Assembly (NCBI GenBank): GCA_964614795.1
Contig: CAZTME010000070.1
Span: 1 to 6,009 of the forward strand
Source of the DNA: CAZTME01 sp964614795
Lineage (GTDB): Bacteria > Patescibacteriota > Microgenomatia > UBA1400 > PJMF01
Direction: 5' to 3'
DNA: 6,009 bases
Below, in pieces: positions 4,406 through 6,009 of the stretch. The position numbers were made by a program, and so were the translations under genes. The notes under the pieces were generated by a model. The model saw only the letters and a list, made by a program, of their open reading frames with translations. It was not told the origin of the DNA and searched no databases. The first letter of the stretch is position 1, and the number at the start of each line of letters is the position of its first letter.

Positions 4406-5227
4406 ATGAAAAATCTTTTTATAGTTATAGGCGTAACTGCGGGAGTGATTTTGTTTTTAGGCCTCTTAATTAAGATGCACAATAATAATGCCCCTCCAGC
4501 TATTATTCTTGAAGATAATCAAAATGAAGTATCAGATTCACGAATGGATGAATTAGATGGCACAAGTTGGGTGGTTAGCCAAGTTGCAGGTAAGGATGCC
4601 GGCAGCTTTGGTATTACCATGACGTTTTCGGAAGGAAAGGTTAGCGGTTCGGATGGATGCAATCGTTTTTCAACTGCCTATTCTCAAACGGGTTACTCAA
4701 TAACTTTCTCTCCTGAAATGATGGGCACTCTTATGGCTTGTGAGCCGGGAATTATGGAAATGGCCAGTTTATTTCGAGATAATCTTTCGGCGGTTACTTC
4801 TGTAAATTACAGTGATTCTGGCAAACAATTGCTTGATGAGTCAGGTAATGTTGTCATCGAAATGATTCCGGCTCTCACTAATTTACAAAACACTAAATGG
4901 GAGTTGATTAATTATAATAATGGTAAAGAAGCGGTGGTTGGTTTGATTGAGGGAACTAAAGGAAATTTGATCTTTGAAGACACAAAGTTTTCCGCCACAG
5001 CCGGATGTAATCAAATTTTTGGTGAGTTTTCCACCAGTAATGGCACACTTAGTTTTAGTCAAGTTGGCTCAAGCTTAATGTTTTGCACAGAAGAAGGAGT
5101 TATGGATCAAGAAGCTGCAATTATTCAAGCTTTAAATAATTCAACCAATTATCAAATCGAAGGCACTCTGCTGACAACCAGAGATGAATCAGGTTCGATG
5201 CAATTGGTAGCCATATTAGTGGAATAA
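4406..5227 (+). CDS. Membrane-anchored protein with two META (HslJ-like) domains
   Basis: A 273-residue extracytoplasmic protein. Residues 1-23 form an uncleaved-looking membrane anchor (KNLFIVIGVTAGVILFLGLLIK) and about 24-48 an acidic, Asn-rich linker. META domain 1 (about 49-155) has LDGTSWVV (50-57), the GCNRF signature (C85) and TLMAC (C112). META domain 2 (about 159-271) has LQNTKWELI (160-168), GCNQIFGEF (C201) and SLMFC (C227). These paired motifs are the hallmark of the family that includes E. coli HslJ, a single-domain protein linked to novobiocin resistance; biochemical function is generally unknown. Each domain keeps both cysteines, which could form a disulfide outside the cell. 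The domains are clearly diverged, so the duplication is old. The ribosome binding site is weak and A-rich. The gene appears monocistronic. Confidence 0.85.
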   Translation: MKNLFIVIGVTAGVILFLGLLIKMHNNNAPPAIILEDNQNEVSDSRMDELDGTSWVVSQVAGKDAGSFGITMTFSEGKVSGSDGCNRFSTAYSQTGYSITFSPEMMGTLMACEPGIMEMASLFRDNLSAVTSVNYSDSGKQLLDESGNVVIEMIPALTNLQNTKWELINYNNGKEAVVGLIEGTKGNLIFEDTKFSATAGCNQIFGEFSTSNGTLSFSQVGSSLMFCTEEGVMDQEAAIIQALNNSTNYQIEGTLLTTRDESGSMQLVAILVE

Positions 5228-5318
5228 GTTGAGAAGAATTTTGTCGCGAAATAAGAAGTAGCACCCATTTGAATGGTTCGAGCACACTTTCATTTCGCAT
5301 CAAATCTATTTTCTACAC
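5228..5318. other. Spacer after the META gene with a long-range inverted repeat
   Basis: GCGAAAT (5246-5252) pairs perfectly with ATTTCGC (5292-5298) across 39 nt. No T-run follows, so termination of the META transcript here is doubtful. Nothing else is recognised. Confidence 0.3.
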
Positions 5319-5347
5319 TTTACGTTACGCTTAGTCTGTACTATACA
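5319..5347 (+). promoter_or_regulatory. Possible recA promoter
   Basis: TTTACG (5319-5324), a 17-bp spacer and TATACA (5342-5347); each hexamer matches the consensus at 4 of 6. The transcript would start near 5354 with a leader of about 97 nt. The -10 lies wholly inside the dyad 5338-5357, the arrangement expected for a repressed promoter. Confidence 0.4.
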
Positions 5348-5357
5348 TACATAGTAC
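5338..5357. promoter_or_regulatory. Dyad operator candidate upstream of recA
   Basis: Perfect 7-bp arms GTACTAT and ATAGTAC around ACATAC, 93 bp before the recA ATG and over the putative -10. recA is commonly controlled by LexA, so this could be the local SOS operator. It matches neither the E. coli type (CTGT-N8-ACAG) nor the Gram-positive type (GAAC-N4-GTTC), so the assignment is an inference from position and symmetry. Confidence 0.4.
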
Positions 5358-5440
5358 GAATTTTTAGTAGTAGACTTGTCGCACAATAAGAACATCAATT
5401 AAAAAAACCATGTTGTTTCTATGCAACAATTCTAGTAATT

Positions 5441-5446
5441 AAGGAG
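5441..5446 (+). promoter_or_regulatory. Strong Shine-Dalgarno of recA
   Basis: AAGGAG, 4 nt before the ATG at 5451. It is the strongest ribosome binding site in front of a gene in this window and fixes the recA start. A small stem TGTTG(5411-5415)/CAACA(5424-5428) lies just upstream. Confidence 0.75.
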
Positions 5447-5450
5447 AATT

Positions 5451-6009
5451 ATGCCAGCAACTGCAAAAAATAATGCAACATCAAATATCAAAAATATCTC
5501 AACTTCTCAAGATAGTTCTGAGCAATCCGTAAGAAGACAAGCCGTAGGTATTGCCATGCAACAAATTGAAAAAGAATTCGGCAAGGGCTCGATCATGAAA
5601 ATGGGTGATTCATTGAAAAATATGGCAACAATTCCCGTTGTTCCCAGCGGATCACTCTCACTCGATTTGGCCTTGGGAGTCGGGGGCTATCCCAAAGGAA
5701 GAATTATTGAAATTTACGGTCCAGAAGCATCAGGAAAAACCACTCTTTGTTTGCATGCCATTGCCAATGTTCAAAAAGAAGGAGGAATTGCAGCATTTGT
5801 CGACGTCGAACATGCGTTAGATCCTTTGCGAGCTCAAAAAATTGGCGTCAATTTAAATGATCTTCTCATTTCTCAACCTGATTATGGAGAGCAAGCATTG
5901 GAAATCGCCGAAACACTAATTCGTTCTGGTGGTGTGGATATAGTTGTCATTGATTCAGTGGCGGCATTGGTGCCAAAAAGTGAAATTGAAGGAGAAATGG
6001 GTGATTCGC
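5451..6009 (+). CDS. recA: RecA recombinase, N-terminal 186 codons (cut by window edge)
   Basis: RecA forms ATP-dependent filaments on single-stranded DNA, performs strand exchange in recombinational repair and, as a coprotease, triggers LexA cleavage. The visible part covers the N-terminal domain and half of the ATPase core: EKEFGKGSIMKMG (40-52), SGSLSLDLALG (66-76), Walker A GPEASGKTT (90-98), FVDVEHALDP (116-125) with the expected catalytic Glu120, SQPDYGEQALEI (141-152), Walker B VDIVVIDS (162-169), and VPKSEIEGEMGDS leading towards loop L1. The first 25-30 residues are Asn/Ser/Thr-rich and make the N-terminus about 20 residues longer than in E. coli RecA; the strong AAGGAG just before the ATG supports that start. 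EHALDP is preceded by FVDV where FIDA is common. The reading frame runs off the window end without a stop; the rest (about 160-170 residues in the family) lies beyond. Confidence 0.97.
   Translation, partial: MPATAKNNATSNIKNISTSQDSSEQSVRRQAVGIAMQQIEKEFGKGSIMKMGDSLKNMATIPVVPSGSLSLDLALGVGGYPKGRIIEIYGPEASGKTTLCLHAIANVQKEGGIAAFVDVEHALDPLRAQKIGVNLNDLLISQPDYGEQALEIAETLIRSGGVDIVVIDSVAALVPKSEIEGEMGDS

Noticed and set aside
4174..4506. Exact 14-bp direct repeat CCTCCAGCTATTAT at 4174-4187 and 4493-4506
   Set aside because: One copy is spacer and the other META coding sequence; flanks do not match and a 14-mer pair is not very unlikely by chance in this window.
5121..5303. Minus-strand open frame of 60 codons
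   Set aside because: Mostly antisense to the second META domain, without supporting signals.
5410..5442. Ten-codon frame (MLFLCNNSSN) ending at the recA Shine-Dalgarno
   Set aside because: It has no ribosome binding site of its own and is short enough to be chance in AT-rich leader sequence.
5638..5820. Plus-strand open frame of 60 codons
   Set aside because: Out-of-frame shadow of recA, whose true frame is unmistakable.

Overview
The window is AT-rich bacterial chromosome with monocistronic-looking genes in mixed orientations, bacterial-type -10 boxes, Shine-Dalgarno sites and the standard stop codons. A small basic hypothetical protein, a GT-C membrane protein of the 'HTDIARD' type, single-pass anchored exported proteins and repeat-rich intergenic spaces together suggest a member of the Candidate Phyla Radiation (Patescibacteria, perhaps Microgenomates-like). 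That placement is an inference from gene style; the partial recA and the tRNA are the parts a database search could place firmly. Nothing points to a prophage, plasmid, CRISPR array or IS element.

Layout, left to right: (1) a leftward 83-residue basic hypothetical gene (42-293). (2) A 389-bp gene-free stretch (294-682) full of hairpins, a 24-bp perfect palindrome and short repeats. (3) A rightward RlmI/RlmK-like SAM-dependent methyltransferase (683-1594). Its last 39 bp overlap the end of (4) a leftward polytopic GT-C glycosyltransferase-like protein (1556-3127) that starts with TTG. (5) A 148-bp divergent promoter region. (6) A rightward exported or membrane-anchored 183-residue protein (3276-3827). 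(7) A 578-bp stretch (3828-4405) holding a leftward tRNA-Pro(GGG), flanked on both sides by related direct and inverted repeats. (8) A rightward membrane-anchored double-META-domain protein (4406-5227). (9) A 223-bp spacer with a perfect dyad over a putative promoter. (10) The first 186 codons of recA, cut off by the window edge.

The genes do not form one pathway. Three encode envelope proteins (the GT-C protein, the 183-residue protein and the META protein), one a probable RNA methyltransferase, one the RecA recombinase and one a tRNA. The most interesting signals are between genes. Two distant spacers (near 381-421 and 3900-3954) share an almost identical 21-bp block. In both, the block can form a stem of matching placement whose bases differ but still pair, which suggests a repeated structured RNA element. 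A dyad sits on the putative recA promoter, and a 24-bp palindrome shares a 15-bp half with the -10 region of the methyltransferase gene. No fully new system could be shown from this sequence alone.
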